The notes: a model not told the origin generated them from the letters alone. A DNA stretch of 64,000 bases from Rossellomorea aquimaris TF-12 (GCF_001648555.1 NZ_LQXM01000028.1:124001-188000); one strand, 5' to 3'. Counted from the stretch's first letter, positions 20,370 to 29,263 are shown. Numbers and translations are program-made.

Positions 20370-20383
20370 TGATAACGTTTACA
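20370..20383 (+). promoter_or_regulatory. Possible CcpA cre site before the YczE-like gene
   Basis: TGATAACGTTTACA differs from the cre consensus TGWAARCGYTWNCW at one position. It ends five bases before the ribosome site of the downstream gene, a position that would favour repression. Confidence 0.45.
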
Positions 20384-20402
20384 GATAAAGGAGATTGTGT
20401 TA

Positions 20403-21035
20403 ATGAAACGGAGACTTTTATTTTTTACCATCGGACTATTTATATTAACTATGGGGGTTGCCCTTATTATAAAATCTGGCCTAGGTGCTTCTGCTTGGGA
20501 CGCATTAGCTGTTGGAGAATCAAATATGTTTGGCATTACGGTTGGTACAGCCGTATTTATTAATGGAATTGTGTTAATTGTCCTTAATGCCCTTATTATG
20601 AAAAAGAAGCCTGATGTCCTTGCTGCAGGATCAATACTTATTATTGGTATGCTAATCGACTTTTGGTTATTGGTTGTCTTTAACAACTTCGCTCCCGAAG
20701 TACTATTTAATCAGCTGTTGGCCCTTGCTTCAGGTATATTAACGATGGGATTAGGAATCGCCATTTATTTACAAGCAAAGTTCCCTGCAAGCCCAATGGA
20801 TACTTTAATGGTAGCGATTAATACTCGATTCGGATTGAACCTTCGAAATTCACGCATTATAAGTGAAGGATTCGCTCTTTCCTTAGCCTTCCTATTTAGA
20901 GGGGATATAGGAATTGGAACGATTCTTGTCACTTTGCTTCTAGGATTTGTTGTTCAATATAGCTTTCCTCTGTTTGAGCAGTTGTTTGAGAGAAAATCAT
21001 TTGCTAAACAGGCTGTTGTGTCTAAAGAAGTATAA
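20403..21035 (+). CDS. YczE/YitT-type integral membrane protein
   Basis: 210-residue membrane protein with about five hydrophobic helices. The opening GLFILTMGVALIIKSGLGASAWDALAVG and the later MGLGIAIYLQAKFPASPMDTLMVAI are the paired motifs of the YczE/YyaS/YitT group. Substrate unknown. The ATG at 20403 is 8 bases after AAGGAGA; an upstream in-frame GTG at 20397 is too close. Likely catabolite-controlled through the cre-like site just upstream. Confidence 0.85.
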   Translation: MKRRLLFFTIGLFILTMGVALIIKSGLGASAWDALAVGESNMFGITVGTAVFINGIVLIVLNALIMKKKPDVLAAGSILIIGMLIDFWLLVVFNNFAPEVLFNQLLALASGILTMGLGIAIYLQAKFPASPMDTLMVAINTRFGLNLRNSRIISEGFALSLAFLFRGDIGIGTILVTLLLGFVVQYSFPLFEQLFERKSFAKQAVVSKEV

Positions 21036-21104
21036 AGAAACCGACCATTTAACGAGTACACATGTGAGTTGCAAACATAAAAACATCTTATTCATGTTTT
21101 ACCA

Positions 21105-21147
21105 TAAAAAAAGGGACCGACTTGTAGTAAAAGTCGATCCCTTTTTT
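21105..21147. terminator. Terminator between convergent genes
   Basis: AGGGACCGACTT / AAGTCGATCCCT hairpin with A and T runs on both sides, between the YczE-like gene and the convergent DUF4181-like gene. Confidence 0.8.
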
Positions 21148-21200
21148 CTCTATTTTGAATATGCTCTTTTCGTAAAGTCTGTTGCTAATTCAAATAAGAA

Positions 21201-21596
21201 CTAAGGAATCCAAACTAGAAACACAATTAAGATTGCTGTTAACACCAGGATCATTTCAGCTACTGTTAAAATAGATTGTTTTGGATTCTCACTATATTTC
21301 AACTCAAAAAATACCCTTACAGCATAGTCCAATGCAAATAAAGAGACTACTCCAATTGAGTATAAGTAGATTAAGTCTTCATCGTTTATCACCAGAACCA
21401 CTAAGATAATGAGAGTAATTGTAGTAATACTTCTTACCCATCTATCAACTTTACGATGTAACTCATTAATATGATTATAGGAAAAAAAACTTCTTTTCAC
21501 TTTCTCTATTTTAAAAACCTTTCTTAAAAGAAACTTAACTATTGTGATAAGGACAAAAACAATTATTATAATCAAACTAAATTTCACCCAGAACAC
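21201..21596 (-). CDS. DUF4181-type membrane protein
   Basis: 131 residues with four hydrophobic segments (about 5-20, 60-75, 77-92, 108-130) and a short basic loop RKVFKIEKVKRSFFSYNHINELHRKVD. This looks like the small DUF4181 family of Bacillus. GTG start behind AGGAGG. Function unknown. Confidence 0.7.
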   Translation of the reverse strand: MFWVKFSLIIIIVFVLITIVKFLLRKVFKIEKVKRSFFSYNHINELHRKVDRWVRSITTITLIILVVLVINDEDLIYLYSIGVVSLFALDYAVRVFFELKYSENPKQSILTVAEMILVLTAILIVFLVWIP

Positions 21597-21683
21597 ATAA
21601 CTCCTCCTGTCCCATTAGCCAGCCATTTAACTTAATACCAATTATTTCAAAACAGAGGAGTTTACTCAAGAAAAATTCCCAAT

Positions 21684-21714
21684 AAAAAAGGACTTATCCT
21701 GTTTTAGATAAGTC
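21684..21714 (-). terminator. Terminator after the CBO0543-like gene
   Basis: GACTTATC/GATAAGTC stem, followed on the minus strand by a CTTTTTTATT tract; nine bases after the stop. Confidence 0.75.
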
Positions 21715-21722
21715 TCCTTAAG

Positions 21723-22211
21723 TTAAGTAAGTTTTTCAACTTGCTTATCTACTATGCCTGTTTTTTCTAACCAATATTGTACCCCATACAATAAATACGC
21801 TTTGTAGTGTACATACATAAAGAATTGAAAATAATTTATACGAGTCAAACGAACGATTTTCATTTTTTTAAGAAAAGGAATGAAGAGAAACGCAAAAAGT
21901 CCATTAACCATAGCATTAATTAACACAAACTTTTTAAACTTACCATACGAATATTTAAGTATCCACATGGAAAGTGGCATATAGGGACCAATATCAAATG
22001 GAAGTTCATCTCTTATAAATGAATTTGGCTTGTCGTAAAACGTCCACCACTTCCGCTGGTGTCCATAAATATGATTTATCATTTCAAAAAAACCTATAAT
22101 AACACTCACAAAAGAGTATCGTTTGATATTACTCTTACCTATAAATAGTAACGATACCCATGGAATGACTATCATCGATACATTAAATATTACGTGTCGT
22201 TTTGATGCCAT
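21723..22211 (-). CDS. CBO0543-type membrane protein
   Basis: 162 residues with about four hydrophobic helices and conserved-looking FFEMINHIYGHQRKWWTFYDKP and LPFDIGPYMPLSMWILKYSYG, which I recognise as the CBO0543-like family of Firmicutes. Function unknown. The ATG at 22211 is 9 bases after GAGGTG; an upstream GTG at 22223 overlaps the ribosome site. Tandem with the DUF4181-like gene but separated from it by its own terminator. Confidence 0.65.
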   Translation of the reverse strand: MASKRHVIFNVSMIVIPWVSLLFIGKSNIKRYSFVSVIIGFFEMINHIYGHQRKWWTFYDKPNSFIRDELPFDIGPYMPLSMWILKYSYGKFKKFVLINAMVNGLFAFLFIPFLKKMKIVRLTRINYFQFFMYVHYKAYLLYGVQYWLEKTGIVDKQVEKLT

Positions 22212-22433
22212 AAGTGAATTCACCTCACCTTAAACTTTTCCTTTTTTAAGGTGTCCATATATTGAAAAAACATCCACTTATTTAAGCAATCTCAGTCAAC
22301 GTTAACCTCAGCAATTTTTTTGTTCAATATACAGCCGAATAGTTAATGAAGTATACAATCGGAGATTAAGATTAATTGGCTGACTTCAGATATTGCCCTT
22401 TTGAGCTTATAATTTCTTTTGGAATAACACTAA

Positions 22434-22544
22434 TGGTGGGAATTTAAAGAGCAGACCGGTTCAGGACTTTTATTCGAAAAAGATAGTGAAACCATCACTA
22501 TTGAAACACGACAGTATTCGAAGCATTATTTAAAAAGCATTTAA
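22434..22544 (+). pseudogene. Gene remnant, C-terminal 36 codons
   Basis: An open stretch reading WWEFKEQTGSGLLFEKD then SETITIETRQYSKHYLKSI and a TAA, with no start codon or ribosome site and a stop just upstream. Composition is coding-like, unlike the surrounding AT-rich DNA. Probably the tail of a deleted gene. Family not recognised. The rest of 22212-22433 shows nothing. Confidence 0.4.
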
Positions 22545-22604
22545 TCAGTAAACCAATTCCTTCATGGTATGATAAAACTAGAAATCTCAGAGGAGAGTTT
22601 TGTC

Positions 22605-23540
22605 ATGCTACAATCATTTAATAAAATCCTGGAAAAGCTCATGCCTCTCATTACACCTACTGCAGTTTTAATTGGAGTGATTTTCGCCCATTCTTTAGAA
22701 CAGTTCACCTTTATCGTTCCATGGGTATTTGCGTTTATGACGTTTTCTGGCAGTTTAAGCTCAAACTTTACTTCTTTGAAGCGAGCTTTTCAATATCCTA
22801 TTCCCTTGCTAACGGCGCTATTTATTCTACATATTCTAATGCCGGTTTGGGCGTTTGGGATTGGAGGGCTGATGTTTGGAGGGGACGGTCTAACTGTTAC
22901 AGGTTTATTGCTGGCTACCGTCATCCCTACTGGGATTACGAGCTTTGTATGGGTTTCAATTTATAAAGGAAATATCGGCTTAGCCCTTTCTATTATCTTA
23001 ATTGATACGATCTTATCCCCTTTCATCGTACCCTTTAGTTTGTCTCTTTTTGTTGGACAGAAGGTGGAAATGGACGTTTGGGTGATTATGAGTGGTCTGC
23101 TCTACATGGTGGTGATTCCTTCTCTTATAGGTATGCTTGGTAATCATGTAACTAAAGGACGTATAAAAGACACGCTTGGTGTTCACTTATCTCCTTTTGC
23201 CAAATTAGGAATTGGAATCGTAGTCTCCATCAATAGTTCTGCCGTTGCTCCTTATTTAAAAAATATAGATCTAAAACTGATACTGATTGCTTTAGTCGTT
23301 TTCTTCATTGCCGTATCTGGTTTTACATTCTCCTGGGTATTGTCTATTCTTCTAAAGCAAACAAGAGACACAAGGGTAAGTTTACTCTTTACTGGGGGAA
23401 TGAGGAATATCAGTGCCGGCGCAGTCATTGCGGTTCAATACTTTCCAGCAGCTGTTGCTGTACCTGTTGTCATTGGAATGTTATTTCAGCAAGTGCTGGC
23501 TTCTCTGTTCGGGTTTTTATTTCACAGGAATGAAAAGTGA
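22605..23540 (+). CDS. Bile acid:sodium symporter (BASS)-family transporter
   Basis: 311-residue integral membrane protein with nine or ten helices. Family-like features: FMTFSGSLSSNFTSLKRAF early, VIPTGITSFVWVSIYKGNIGLALSIILIDTILSPF in the first half, and LLFTGGMRNISAGAVIAVQYFP in the second half (crossover-type motifs). Substrate unknown; bacterial BASS proteins carry organic anions. The ATG at 22605 follows AGGAGAG at 7 bases; upstream in-frame ATGs lack a site. Confidence 0.8.
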   Translation: MLQSFNKILEKLMPLITPTAVLIGVIFAHSLEQFTFIVPWVFAFMTFSGSLSSNFTSLKRAFQYPIPLLTALFILHILMPVWAFGIGGLMFGGDGLTVTGLLLATVIPTGITSFVWVSIYKGNIGLALSIILIDTILSPFIVPFSLSLFVGQKVEMDVWVIMSGLLYMVVIPSLIGMLGNHVTKGRIKDTLGVHLSPFAKLGIGIVVSINSSAVAPYLKNIDLKLILIALVVFFIAVSGFTFSWVLSILLKQTRDTRVSLLFTGGMRNISAGAVIAVQYFPAAVAVPVVIGMLFQQVLASLFGFLFHRNEK

Positions 23541-23561
23541 GGTATTGGGAGGGAGAATGTC

Positions 23562-24130
23562 ATGAATACTTTTCATCATGGTTATTGGACTTATTTTTTT
23601 GCAAAAAAAAAGAAAAAGCTTGTAAAGTATGCCATTATAGGCTGAATCGCTCCGGACCTTATTTATTACGCCATGATTTATTTATTTAAGCTTCTCTGAA
23701 AACCTTACTCTATGATAGAAGTTCTTCCTTCCATAGGTTTATACATTTATTGTTTGAACATCCGGTTGGAAGTGTGATGAGACAAATGGGGCACTCCTTT
23801 TTCATCTGGTCCCTTGTATTTACCGGGATAACTTTGTTCAAAGGCTTTACTTTAAATAAATGGAATGCATTTCTTTATGGGTGGTTAGGACATATAATCA
23901 TTGACTTTCTAACACATGCAAATGATGCTATCCCGATTTTTTATCCGGTTCATCCGTATGTGTTCCACTCTTCCATTTCCTATTGGGATTCACGTCATTA
24001 CGGAAATCTTTTTAGCATCGTCAATTATCTATTAATGGGTAGTTCCATTCTTTACCTGCTGATTCAAAAAAGGAGAAGTAAATTCGAGAAAACGAATAAG
24101 GGGAACAGTGAAATGAGTAACCAATTTTAA
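23562..24130 (+). pseudogene. Broken YdjM-like membrane metal-dependent hydrolase
   Basis: Starts well: GGGAGGGAG site, then MNTFHHGYWTYFFAKKKKKL. It then meets an in-frame TGA where SIAPDLIYYAMIYLF should follow (AIIG*IAPDLIYY), a second TGA after FKLL, and a frameshift near 23745. The last frame reads LLFEHPVGSVMRQMGHSFFIW, WLGHIIIDFLTHANDAIPIF and PYVFHSSISYWDSRHYG, the family's histidine/aspartate motifs. At least three disabling changes, so a true pseudogene. Convergent with proline dehydrogenase. Confidence 0.75.
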
Positions 24131-24170
24131 AACAAAATAAATAACTCCATGGAATATCCTTCCACGGAGT
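24128..24170 (-). terminator. Terminator after proline dehydrogenase
   Basis: ACTCCGTGGAA / TTCCATGGAGT stem followed on the minus strand by TATTTATTTTGTTTT. Confidence 0.75.
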
Positions 24171-24181
24171 CGTAAGTTGTT

Positions 24182-25099
24182 TTATTTTTTTAAAACGCCC
24201 TTTAACACGAACGCCACATTTGCTGGTCTTTCTGCAAGTCTTCTCATAAAATATCCATACCAATCCGTGCCGTATGGTACATATACTCGCATTTTATAAC
24301 CTTCTTTTACAAGCTCATGCTGACGCTCAACGCAAATACCAAAAAGCATTTGGAATTCAAATTGATCACGAGGAATATTATGCTCTTCAACGAGTTTCTT
24401 CGTATAATCAATCATGACATCATCATGAGTAGCAATTGCGGTGTAGTTACCATTTAACAGGTGCATTTTTATAATTTTTTTAAAGTTATCATCTACATCT
24501 TTTTTATCTGGAAAAGCAACTTCAGGTGACTCTTTATATGCCCCTTTTACTAGTCGCAGATTAGGGGAATACGCATTTAATTCTTCAATATCCTTTTCTG
24601 TTCTATATAAATAAGCCTGTATAACAGTACCGATATTGTCATACTCCGATTTTAACCTTTTAAATATCTCAATGGTTTTACCACAACGAGAGTAATCCTC
24701 CATGTCGATCGTAACGAAAACGTCCTGTTTTGTTGCTTCTTCAAGGATCATTCTCATATTTTTCATCACAACATCTTCAGATAAGTCCAGGCCCATTGAG
24801 GTCATTTTTAACGATAATTGAGATTTTAATTTTTCTCTTCCAATAGCACGAATTGCTTCGACACATTCAAGAGCCATTTCATTTGCTTCCTGTTCATTAT
24901 CCACAAATTCTCCTAAATAGTCGATAGTTACAACAAGATTCTGACTATTTAGCTGACGAATTGCCTCTACTGCTTGATCAATAGAAGAGCCCGCTACAAA
25001 TCGACCAGCTCCAAAACGGAGACCATATTTCTTTGCCAGCTTGGTCATAGGCTTATTTTTTGACAGGAATAAAAAGAAATTACGCATTGTTTGCTCCAT
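24182..25099 (-). CDS. fadM: Proline dehydrogenase (FadM/PutB-type)
   Basis: FAD-dependent proline dehydrogenase, 305 residues, converting proline to pyrroline-5-carboxylate at the membrane. TIM-barrel motifs: VTIDYLGEFVDN, VFVTIDMEDYSRCG, LRLVKGAYKESPEVAF, YTAIATHDD, FEFQMLFGI and RVYVPYGTDWYGYFMRRLAERPAN (substrate/FAD arginines). The ATG at 25099 is behind AGGGGG; the frame upstream is leader. Position beside the fad operon matches B. subtilis yusM (fadM). Preceded by a perfect cre. Confidence 0.93.
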   Translation of the reverse strand: MEQTMRNFFLFLSKNKPMTKLAKKYGLRFGAGRFVAGSSIDQAVEAIRQLNSQNLVVTIDYLGEFVDNEQEANEMALECVEAIRAIGREKLKSQLSLKMTSMGLDLSEDVVMKNMRMILEEATKQDVFVTIDMEDYSRCGKTIEIFKRLKSEYDNIGTVIQAYLYRTEKDIEELNAYSPNLRLVKGAYKESPEVAFPDKKDVDDNFKKIIKMHLLNGNYTAIATHDDVMIDYTKKLVEEHNIPRDQFEFQMLFGICVERQHELVKEGYKMRVYVPYGTDWYGYFMRRLAERPANVAFVLKGVLKK

Positions 25100-25136
25100 G
25101 TTGCTTACCCCCTGAAAAAACATATATATCATACTA

Positions 25137-25150
25137 TGAAAACGTTTTCT
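25137..25150 (-). promoter_or_regulatory. CcpA cre site upstream of proline dehydrogenase
   Basis: TGAAAACGTTTTCT matches the cre consensus TGWAARCGYTWNCW at every position, 38 bases upstream of the start. Predicts glucose repression of proline catabolism. Confidence 0.7.
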
Positions 25151-25371
25151 TAAATGACAAAAAAAGAAAAAGTTCATACTACTGTTATATTTACCAACAT
25201 TTTATCACCTTTTAAACATTTTGAATATACCTTATATACTTTCTTAGTAGAATATTATCGAATTCTGCAATTCAGTGTATAGGGCTAATGAATTGAGGAA
25301 AAATAAGATGTGTTTGATGGATTAGAAGCTTTCCCAAACAAGAGCAGCAGAACTAAAAGGAGGAAATCAAA

Positions 25372-25635
25372 ATGCAGCAACAACCTCAACAAGGAAATCA
25401 GCAACAAACGTATACGCAGCCACCACAAATGCTTACAACAAAGGATTCACTTTACTTAAATGATATGCTTGCCTGGAACCTTACTGCCATGAAAAAATGC
25501 CATTTCGCAGCAGCTCACTGTCAGGATGCAGAGATTAAAGCAGAACTGGATAAGTGTGGACAAATGCATCAGCGTCATTATCAGCAACTACTAGCTCACC
25601 TGAACACAACAAACCAAAACCAAAACATGATGTAG
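25372..25635 (+). CDS. Coat-associated helical protein, CotF-like
   Basis: 87 residues: Gln-rich N-terminus (QQQPQQGNQQQ) followed by a helical segment SLYLNDMLAWNLTAMKKCHF, AAAHCQDAEIKAELDKCG and HQRHYQQLLAHL. It resembles half of a spore coat CotF bundle and lies 16 bases before the CotF-like gene, so they are one operon. Three cysteines. AGGAGG site at good spacing. No sporulation promoter was obvious by eye in the 270-base upstream gap. Confidence 0.7.
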   Translation: MQQQPQQGNQQQTYTQPPQMLTTKDSLYLNDMLAWNLTAMKKCHFAAAHCQDAEIKAELDKCGQMHQRHYQQLLAHLNTTNQNQNMM

Positions 25636-25651
25636 AAAGGAGCAACCATAC

Positions 25652-25996
25652 ATGAATCAACAAAATCAAAAAATCCAAAACCCTCAAACCCAAGTACCTG
25701 ATACACCTCAAATGAATGATCGTGACTTTATTACAGATGTTCTTGCTCATGAAAAATACATGACGGCGTCCTATTGTACGGCTCTCAATGAAGCAAGTCA
25801 TCAAGCATTGTATCAAGATCTGTTAACCATTTTTAACGAAACACAAAATGCTCAAAGGGAATTATATAATGAAATGTTCCGCAAAGGTTGGTATAAGCTA
25901 GAGGCAGCCGACGCCCAAAAGATTCAACAATCCTATCAGCAGCACCAGCAATATTCAACTCAATTCCCATATGGAATGGGCGGACAGGTTCAGTAA
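25652..25996 (+). CDS. yusN: Spore coat protein, CotF family (YusN-like)
   Basis: 114 residues, Gln-rich at both ends. The core NDRDFITDVLAHEKYMTASY, NEASHQALYQDLLTIFNETQ and QRELYNEMFRKGWYKLEAAD is the CotF helical hairpin. Position after proline dehydrogenase matches B. subtilis yusM-yusN. AAAGGAG site. Likely made in the mother cell and placed in the coat, by family. Confidence 0.8.
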   Translation: MNQQNQKIQNPQTQVPDTPQMNDRDFITDVLAHEKYMTASYCTALNEASHQALYQDLLTIFNETQNAQRELYNEMFRKGWYKLEAADAQKIQQSYQQHQQYSTQFPYGMGGQVQ

Positions 25997-26046
25997 AATT
26001 GAAAAAGGAAGTGGACTCGAGTAGTGAGTTCACTTCTTTTTTTGGG

Positions 26047-26223
26047 TTGATAATATAAATAGAAACTCGACGATCACTTTCCAAAGTCGATAATATCCTT
26101 TTTGACTTGCAGATATATGTTGACCATAGCTAAAAGTTGAAAATAAAAGTGCCATTGTTAAAAATAAGCTTCGAAAAGTGGATAATATTTTCACGAAAGT
26201 CGATAATAAGTTTCCTGCAAACA
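26047..26223. repeat. Phased 20-21 bp degenerate repeat array A (core TYGATAATA)
   Basis: Nine units begin at 26047, 26067, 26087, 26107, 26120, 26137, 26158, 26179 and 26200. Cores are TTGATAATA, TCGACGATC, TCGATAATA, TTGCAGATA, TTGACCATA, TTGAAAATA, TTAAAAATA, TGGATAATA, TCGATAATA. Spacing is 20, 20, 20, then one irregular pair (13 and 17), then 21, 21, 21. Most units end in AAAG before the next T. No open frame. It lies between the convergent yusN-like gene and yusU. Confidence 0.75.
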
Positions 26224-26275
26224 TGCGAATTTACTACATTTTTGGCAAAATCAGACCTTATAGTACCCATTTCAT

Positions 26276-26308
26276 AAAAAAGTGCCCTATTTTTATAAAA
26301 AGGCACTT
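26276..26308 (-). terminator. Terminator after yusU
   Basis: Minus-strand AAGTGCCTTTTT / AAAATAGGGCACTT hairpin followed by six T; nine bases past the yusU stop. Confidence 0.8.
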
Positions 26309-26316
26309 AAAATCAC

Positions 26317-26580
26317 TTATTCTTCATTCTTTTTTCGATTTATTTCCTTACGATGTGTCTCATTCAATTCTTTAATCTCGCCAATCATCTTTTTCATCTC
26401 TTCTTTTCCTTCAGGATAGAGAGAGTTCCAGTGCTTTACTAATGCAGGCATGTTCTTAGCGATGAAAGAATAGAGAGCGTATTGTGTGACCATTTCCTTC
26501 TTTTCTGGTGACGTTTCGCCAATTAACAGTTCTGAATATTTTTCTATTAATGCATCAAATTGTTCCGGAAATTCTTTCAT
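26317..26580 (-). CDS. yusU: YusU-like small protein
   Basis: 87 residues, helical and charged: EKYSELLIGETSPEKKEMVTQYALY, MPALVKHWNSLYPEGKEEMK, with a Lys/Glu-rich end. YusU (DUF2573) type by sequence style and by lying downstream of yusV. AAGGAGG site. Function unknown; presumably iron-regulated with the operon. Confidence 0.75.
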   Translation of the reverse strand: MKEFPEQFDALIEKYSELLIGETSPEKKEMVTQYALYSFIAKNMPALVKHWNSLYPEGKEEMKKMIGEIKELNETHRKEINRKKNEE

Positions 26581-26638
26581 TTCGTTGAACCTCCTTAGCT
26601 CGGCTATATACCAACCGTAACATACTTACTCTGAAAAT

Positions 26639-27376
26639 TTAAGATTTCACTCGACACGTTTGAGGGCATGTTTTACAACGATATTGTTCTCCATTTTCCA
26701 ATCTATATGAAAAACAGCATGTTTTCCGTACTCGTAATTCTTCATTCTTTTTTGGAGAATAATAACGAGACAAGGGATTCCGGTGGTACTGTCCGAACCA
26801 ATGACTGTTTTCATCTAATAGTAGCTGTCGAAAATCTTCCTCTCTCTTCCCTCGCATCTCTTCATTAGGAAGAAAATCATCATTTTCATATACCCAAAAA
26901 ATATAAACGGCTATATTTTCCCACAGAATGAGCTTGGCCGGTTTTTTCAAAGAATCCATGATTTTATTTAAATGGTCACTAAATAAAGATTTTATATACG
27001 TTTGTTTTTCTTCTGGAGAGGTGAACTCATAGACGGTAGAATCCTTCAAATAGAATTGAGGTATCCATAATCCATTCTTTTCTCCATCTACCATTATAAG
27101 ATTGTCAGGTGCAAGATTTAATTTACGATTCCAGTATGTCATGGAATACAATCCCATGGCCGCCACAAAGGCGTATCGCTTCATAAATAATGAAGCAGCT
27201 ACCATCCTATTGTCTGTTCCCATGCTTTTGAGTCGATCAGTAAGGAACCTTTCCATTTCGTCTTCCTGAAAAAAAGAGCTTACCTGTATCCCTTGATAAG
27301 CAGGTAACGGGTCTTTATTCAAGCGATATTGCTTTAGAGTGTTCCACTGATCAGGTGTCAGAGCAGAGACTTTCAT
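26639..27376 (-). CDS. FhuF-like ferric siderophore reductase
   Basis: 245 residues. The C-terminus has the FhuF 2Fe-2S cysteine pattern: RKTCCFSYR then YRCKTCPQTC (CC-x12-C-x2-C). The N-terminal part includes SLFMKRYAFVAAMGLYSMTYW and YIFWVYEND, as in siderophore-iron reductases. Expected role: reductive release of iron from imported ferric siderophores in the cytosol. Starts in an ATGA overlap with yusV. Confidence 0.8.
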   Translation of the reverse strand: MKVSALTPDQWNTLKQYRLNKDPLPAYQGIQVSSFFQEDEMERFLTDRLKSMGTDNRMVAASLFMKRYAFVAAMGLYSMTYWNRKLNLAPDNLIMVDGEKNGLWIPQFYLKDSTVYEFTSPEEKQTYIKSLFSDHLNKIMDSLKKPAKLILWENIAVYIFWVYENDDFLPNEEMRGKREEDFRQLLLDENSHWFGQYHRNPLSRYYSPKKNEELRVRKTCCFSYRLENGEQYRCKTCPQTCRVKS

Positions 27377-28191
27377 CCCGCTTCACCTTCATTATTCAAA
27401 ATGCATCTGCCTTTTCCAAAAGGGATACAAAGTGGTGTTCCAAACAAAGGATCTCGTGAAACCTGGCAATCCATATTGAAAACATTTTTGACTAATTCAC
27501 AGCTGATAACATCCTCAGGCTTTCCTTGGGCATAGATTTGTTTATCTTGAATCGCCACAATATTATGAGCATACCGGCAAGCGAGATTGAGATCATGTAA
27601 TACCATAACAATGGTGCGGTTCTCATTTTCATTCAGTTCAAATAACAAATCCAATATTTCAATTTGATGAGTCATATCCAAATACGTGGTCGGTTCGTCT
27701 AAGAGAATAATATCCGTATCTTGTGCCAGCGTAAGGGCAATCCACGCACGTTGCCTTTGACCACCTGAGAGCTCATCGACCTTCCGATGCTGGAGTTCTT
27801 CCATTTTGGTTGACTGGAGAGCCTTTTGAACGATTTCTTCATCACTCTGAGACCATTGCTTTAACCACGTTTGGTGTGGATAACGTCCCTGTTTTACTAA
27901 TTGTAAAACGGTTAACCCTTCTGGAGCAGTTGGAGACTGAGGGAGAATGGCCATTTTGCGAGCGACTTCTTTCGTCGATAAGCTTGAGATTGCTTCACCT
28001 TCGAGAAGTACAGTTCCAGTCTTCGGTTTAAGCAAACGCGCTATGGAACGAAGAAGGGTCGATTTGCCGCATCCATTTCCTCCGATAAATACGGTGATCT
28101 CGCCTCTTGGAATATCTATATTTAATTCATCTATAATCATTCGTTCCCCGTAAGCCAGGGTGAGATCTTTCGTTTGCAATATGTCACTCAT
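27373..28191 (-). CDS. yusV: Iron-siderophore ABC transporter ATPase YusV
   Basis: 272 residues. Walker A GGNGCGKST, signature LSGGQRQRAWIALTLAQ, Walker B IILLDEPTTYLD and VLHDLN, the FecE/FhuC pattern. In B. subtilis YusV is the shared ATPase for Feu and Yfi permeases; here it sits directly downstream of two FecCD permeases. AAAGGAG site. ATGA overlap with the reductase gene. Confidence 0.92.
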   Translation of the reverse strand: MSDILQTKDLTLAYGERMIIDELNIDIPRGEITVFIGGNGCGKSTLLRSIARLLKPKTGTVLLEGEAISSLSTKEVARKMAILPQSPTAPEGLTVLQLVKQGRYPHQTWLKQWSQSDEEIVQKALQSTKMEELQHRKVDELSGGQRQRAWIALTLAQDTDIILLDEPTTYLDMTHQIEILDLLFELNENENRTIVMVLHDLNLACRYAHNIVAIQDKQIYAQGKPEDVISCELVKNVFNMDCQVSRDPLFGTPLCIPFGKGRCILNNEGEAG

Positions 28192-28206
28192 GTATGGCCA
28201 ACTCCT

Positions 28207-29262
28207 TTAAGCGTTTCTCGTTTTGAATAAAAGATAAATAAAGTAGGGAGCTCCGATCGCTGCCGTAAATACCCCTGCTGGAACTTCTAATGGCAGAAAG
28301 ACGGTCCTTCCAATTAGATCTGCCACCATGACTAGAATTCCCCCGATTAAAGCAGCAGTTGGCAGTAATGCACCAAAGGAAGACCCCACCATTCTTCGTG
28401 CCATGTGGGGAGCCATCAGTCCAACGAAGCCAATCCCGCCTGCAAAGGCAACAGCTCCTCCGACTAAAGCCGTTGACATAATAAGAAGAAAAAATCGTTG
28501 CCTTTGCACATGACCTCCAACTCCTGTTGCAATCTCTTCTCCCAGCTCTTGAATATTAAGCTGACGTGAAATAAAAAAGCTCAGCACAATAAATATCAAG
28601 CTCCAAGGTAACAAAATCCAGACGTCATTCCAATCGGATCCGTTTACTGTCCCCGTTATCCAAATGTTTGCCTGACTCGCTCGATAAATAGGACCTATTA
28701 TCATTAACATCGTAGTCAGTGCTTGGGCTAAAGCAGATATTCCAATTCCAATCAGGACAAGACGAACAGGAGATACTCCTTTTCTCCATGCTAATATATA
28801 TACTAAGAAGGCAATCACAGTAGCTCCTATAAAAGCAGCCACCGGCAGCCATTTAATGCTTACCATCAATGTATTATCATCATTACTGAATAGAGTCAAA
28901 AAACCTACAACCGCTGCCCCGGCTCCTCCTGTAATTCCAATAATATCGGGAGATGCCAAAGGGTTTCGAATCATTCCTTGTAAAATACCACCTGCAACAG
29001 CCAATGCCATCCCGGCAAGCAAGGCAATCAGAATTCTAGGTAACCGAAATGATGTAACAACCAGTTGTTCTAAGCTTGTTCCTCCTCCAAAGAAAACACT
29101 TATCACATTCCATGGAGCAATTTTCATATCCCCTATGCCAGTGCTCATCACCATCACGAATAAAGCAATAATTCCTAGCAAAAGGATTTTTTTCAGGGCT
29201 GTTAAATCGATTAATAAAGATATACGCTCTTGAAGCCATCGCTTCCCAACAAATTTCTTCAT
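28207..29262 (-). CDS. Iron-siderophore ABC transporter permease (FecCD family)
   Basis: 351 residues with about nine helices. FecCD motifs: RLPRILIALLAGMALAVAGGILQGMIRNPLASPDIIGI, and GGIGFVGLMAPHMARRMVG. The N-terminus is basic and amphipathic. It starts one base after the upstream permease stop, so coupled. YfhA/FeuC-like partner of the next permease in a heterodimer. Confidence 0.93.
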   Translation of the reverse strand: MKKFVGKRWLQERISLLIDLTALKKILLLGIIALFVMVMSTGIGDMKIAPWNVISVFFGGGTSLEQLVVTSFRLPRILIALLAGMALAVAGGILQGMIRNPLASPDIIGITGGAGAAVVGFLTLFSNDDNTLMVSIKWLPVAAFIGATVIAFLVYILAWRKGVSPVRLVLIGIGISALAQALTTMLMIIGPIYRASQANIWITGTVNGSDWNDVWILLPWSLIFIVLSFFISRQLNIQELGEEIATGVGGHVQRQRFFLLIMSTALVGGAVAFAGGIGFVGLMAPHMARRMVGSSFGALLPTAALIGGILVMVADLIGRTVFLPLEVPAGVFTAAIGAPYFIYLLFKTRNA

Positions 29263-29263
29263 T

